This document shows, one piece after another, positions 62,414 to 64,000 of a stretch of 64,000 nucleotides of DNA. The notes below the pieces were generated by a model. It was given only the letters and a program-made list of their open reading frames with translations, was not told the origin of the DNA and made no database searches. The position numbers and the translations under genes were made by a program. Every line of letters starts with the position of its first letter. The stretch's first letter is position 1. Source of the DNA: Chryseobacterium aquifrigidense (GTDB taxonomy: Bacteria > Bacteroidota > Bacteroidia > Flavobacteriales > Weeksellaceae); the NCBI RefSeq assembly GCF_006716485.1, contig NZ_VFPD01000001.1, positions 1,363,096 through 1,427,095 on the forward strand, written 5' to 3'.

Positions 62414-64000
62414 ATGAATAAAACAGCTCTGTTATTTTTTCCGACATGTCTAATGATTTCTTCTCTAGTTTCTGCGCAGACCGCTTCTGTGACAGCCTCA
62501 GGGAGAGTTACAGGTAAAGACAAAACAGCATTACCTTATGTTCATATCATTTTAAAAAAAGAAAAAGACAGCACTTTTACAGCAGGAACGATTACCAATG
62601 AAGAAGGCAGATTTTCTCTTACTGGGATAAAACCGGATCATTATCTTCTGGAAACCTCACTCGCCGGATATAATACACAGATACAACCTGTTTTCATAGG
62701 AAGCCTTTCAGAATTTCTGGAAATCCCTGCAATTGAACAAGTTCCACAACAGGAAAGTGAAACTAAAATAGAAGCGATAACCATCACAGCATCCAAAAAG
62801 AATGAAATAGACAGCCATCTGGATAAGAAAACCTACTCTGTGGCTGATAACCTGAGCCAAAGCGGTGGTTCCGTATTGCAAAGTATGCAGAACCTTCCCG
62901 GAATCACGGTTCAGGATGGGAAAGTACAATTGAGAGGAAACGATAAAGTAACCGTTCTGATTGACGGTAAACAGACTGCTCTTACCGGTTTTGGAAGCCA
63001 GACAGGACTGGACAATATTCCCGCTTCTGCCATTGATAAGATTGAAATCATTAACAATCCTTCCTCGAAATATGATGCCAACGGAAATACGGGAATCATC
63101 AATATCATCATGAAAAAAAATAAGCAGAACGGATGGAACGGAAAAGCCGGGTTTACCACAGGTTTAGGATCTCTCTGGGTAAGAAAGGAAAATCTTCCTA
63201 CGATCAGACCTCAATATACATTCACTCCTAAAATTAATCCTTCATTATCTGTTAATTACAGGAAAAATAAAGTTAATCTTTTTTTACAGGCTGATAATCT
63301 TTACACGGAAACGCTTAACAAAAATGAATTTGTAACCCGAACTTATGATGACGGAACCGTGATCAATTCTCAGCTGAAAAGAAACAGAAATACCAATTTC
63401 TTCACTACCAAAGCTGGAATAGACTGGACGATTGATTCTCAAAATACAATAACCGTTTCAGGAATGTACGGCAGCGAAAAAATTACTGACAGAGGCGATC
63501 AGCCGTTTTTCAACGGGGACTTATCCCAGCGCCTCCGTCTGTGGCAGTTTCTGGAAGATGAGCTGAAAACAACGGTTATGGGTACCGCTTCGTATCAGCA
63601 TAAGTTCAAAGAAGCCGGACATGTTTTGAACGCAGGGTTTAATTATACCTTTCACAGAGAAGATGAAAAATATTTTTACGACAATTATCTTCCAGGATCT
63701 ACAGGAACTGATGCTTTTAAATTATTATCGGATGAGCAGGTATATGATTTCAATGTAGATTATGTAAAACCATTGAAATACGGACGGATAGAAACAGGAA
63801 TCAAGCTGCGGAACAGAAGTATTCCTACCAATATGAACTTCATTCCGGGAGCTAATTCTGTGCTGGATGTTTCTGCCGGAGGAAAAGCCGATTATAAAGA
63901 ATTTATTCCCGCAGTGTATGGAAATTATGTGTTTGAAAATGAAAAATGGGAAGCAGAACTGGGAGTAAGACTGGAATATGTAAAAATTCAATACGATGTA
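62414..64000 (+). CDS. TonB-dependent outer-membrane receptor, 3' end cut by window edge
   Basis: The ATG at 62414 opens a frame of 529 codons that runs off the right edge. It has a signal peptide (ends near LVSAQT) and an N-terminal carboxypeptidase-regulatory domain (VTGKDKTALPYVHIIL, then TNEEGRFSLTGIKPDHYLL). The plug domain contains VLQSMQNLPGITVQDGKVQL and VTVLIDGKQTAL, and the rest is the start of the beta barrel. The VLIDGK plug form is that of the OMP_b-brl_3 TonB-receptor group, whose ligands are mostly unknown. It starts 42 bp after the DUF347 gene, so it is probably cotranscribed under the same two-component system. Confidence 0.9.
   Translation, partial: MNKTALLFFPTCLMISSLVSAQTASVTASGRVTGKDKTALPYVHIILKKEKDSTFTAGTITNEEGRFSLTGIKPDHYLLETSLAGYNTQIQPVFIGSLSEFLEIPAIEQVPQQESETKIEAITITASKKNEIDSHLDKKTYSVADNLSQSGGSVLQSMQNLPGITVQDGKVQLRGNDKVTVLIDGKQTALTGFGSQTGLDNIPASAIDKIEIINNPSSKYDANGNTGIINIIMKKNKQNGWNGKAGFTTGLGSLWVRKENLPTIRPQYTFTPKINPSLSVNYRKNKVNLFLQADNLYTETLNKNEFVTRTYDDGTVINSQLKRNRNTNFFTTKAGIDWTIDSQNTITVSGMYGSEKITDRGDQPFFNGDLSQRLRLWQFLEDELKTTVMGTASYQHKFKEAGHVLNAGFNYTFHREDEKYFYDNYLPGSTGTDAFKLLSDEQVYDFNVDYVKPLKYGRIETGIKLRNRSIPTNMNFIPGANSVLDVSAGGKADYKEFIPAVYGNYVFENEKWEAELGVRLEYVKIQYDV

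Overview
The window is AT-rich, densely coded and clearly from Bacteroidota, class Flavobacteriia. The gene content best fits Chryseobacterium or a close relative in the Weeksellaceae. Support comes from TAnnTTTG-type -7 boxes instead of sigma70 promoters, weak or absent Shine-Dalgarno sequences, SusC/FecA-like TonB-dependent receptors, a CzcA-TolC fusion pump, and a citrate-type siderophore locus with a lysine hydroxylase of the kind known from Flavobacteria and Chitinophaga. Interspersed intergenic repeats (TTTTGTGACTTTGTGG, TTGCGACTTTGCG, CGGGCTAAAGCCCG and CCCCTCCGGAGGAGGGG types) also fit. I see no tRNA, rRNA, CRISPR array, transposase or phage gene, so this looks like ordinary chromosome with accessory metabolic modules.

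Layout. 1-16 kb holds single-gene or two-gene units: a truncated beta-hydroxyacid dehydrogenase, a CAT-like acetyltransferase, several small regulators (Crp/Fnr, LuxR-type HTH, HxlR, AraC), two MFS exporters, an HSL-type esterase, a FrnE-like DsbA protein, a nucleosidase, an S41 protease, a GNAT enzyme, a KAS III-like protein and a secreted esterase. 15.3-30.3 kb is a complete NRPS-independent siderophore (NIS) locus. A divergent lysine 4-hydroxylase-like Fe/2OG oxygenase faces a tightly packed operon of PLP decarboxylase, IucA/IucC-GNAT fusion, N-monooxygenase, second IucA/IucC synthetase, MATE exporter, acyl carrier protein, AMP ligase, TonB-dependent receptor and PepSY membrane protein. 30.7-37.2 kb is a biotin operon (ferritin-like protein, bioF, bioD, bioB, bioA) opposite a MocR regulator.

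37.3-43.9 kb carries a DUF421 protein with a zinc ribbon, an MFS exporter with a divergent AraC regulator, an unknown gene, and an MFS / siderophore-interacting flavoreductase / Crp module that probably also serves iron acquisition. 44-50 kb is a heavy-metal efflux operon (small His/Asp-rich protein, CzcA-TolC fusion, adaptor lipoprotein). 50-59 kb holds an unrecognised 612-residue protein, two aldo/keto reductases, a ClC protein, a membrane-anchored SDR and a type II NADH dehydrogenase. 59.3-64 kb is a two-component system followed by a DUF347 membrane protein and a truncated TonB-dependent receptor.

The most interesting points are these. The siderophore locus combines an ACP/AMP-ligase pair with a lysine hydroxylase and decarboxylase. 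An E/ExxH/E/ExxH diiron-type protein is translationally coupled to bioF. The divergent MocR regulator of that operon sits beside a short direct-repeat operator. A shared 19-bp direct-repeat box lies at the same distance from a -7-like element upstream of both the response-regulator gene and the DUF347 gene. A cluster of TGTGGTAYC motifs precedes the LuxR-like gene, and the KAS III-like protein has lost its His and Asn catalytic residues.
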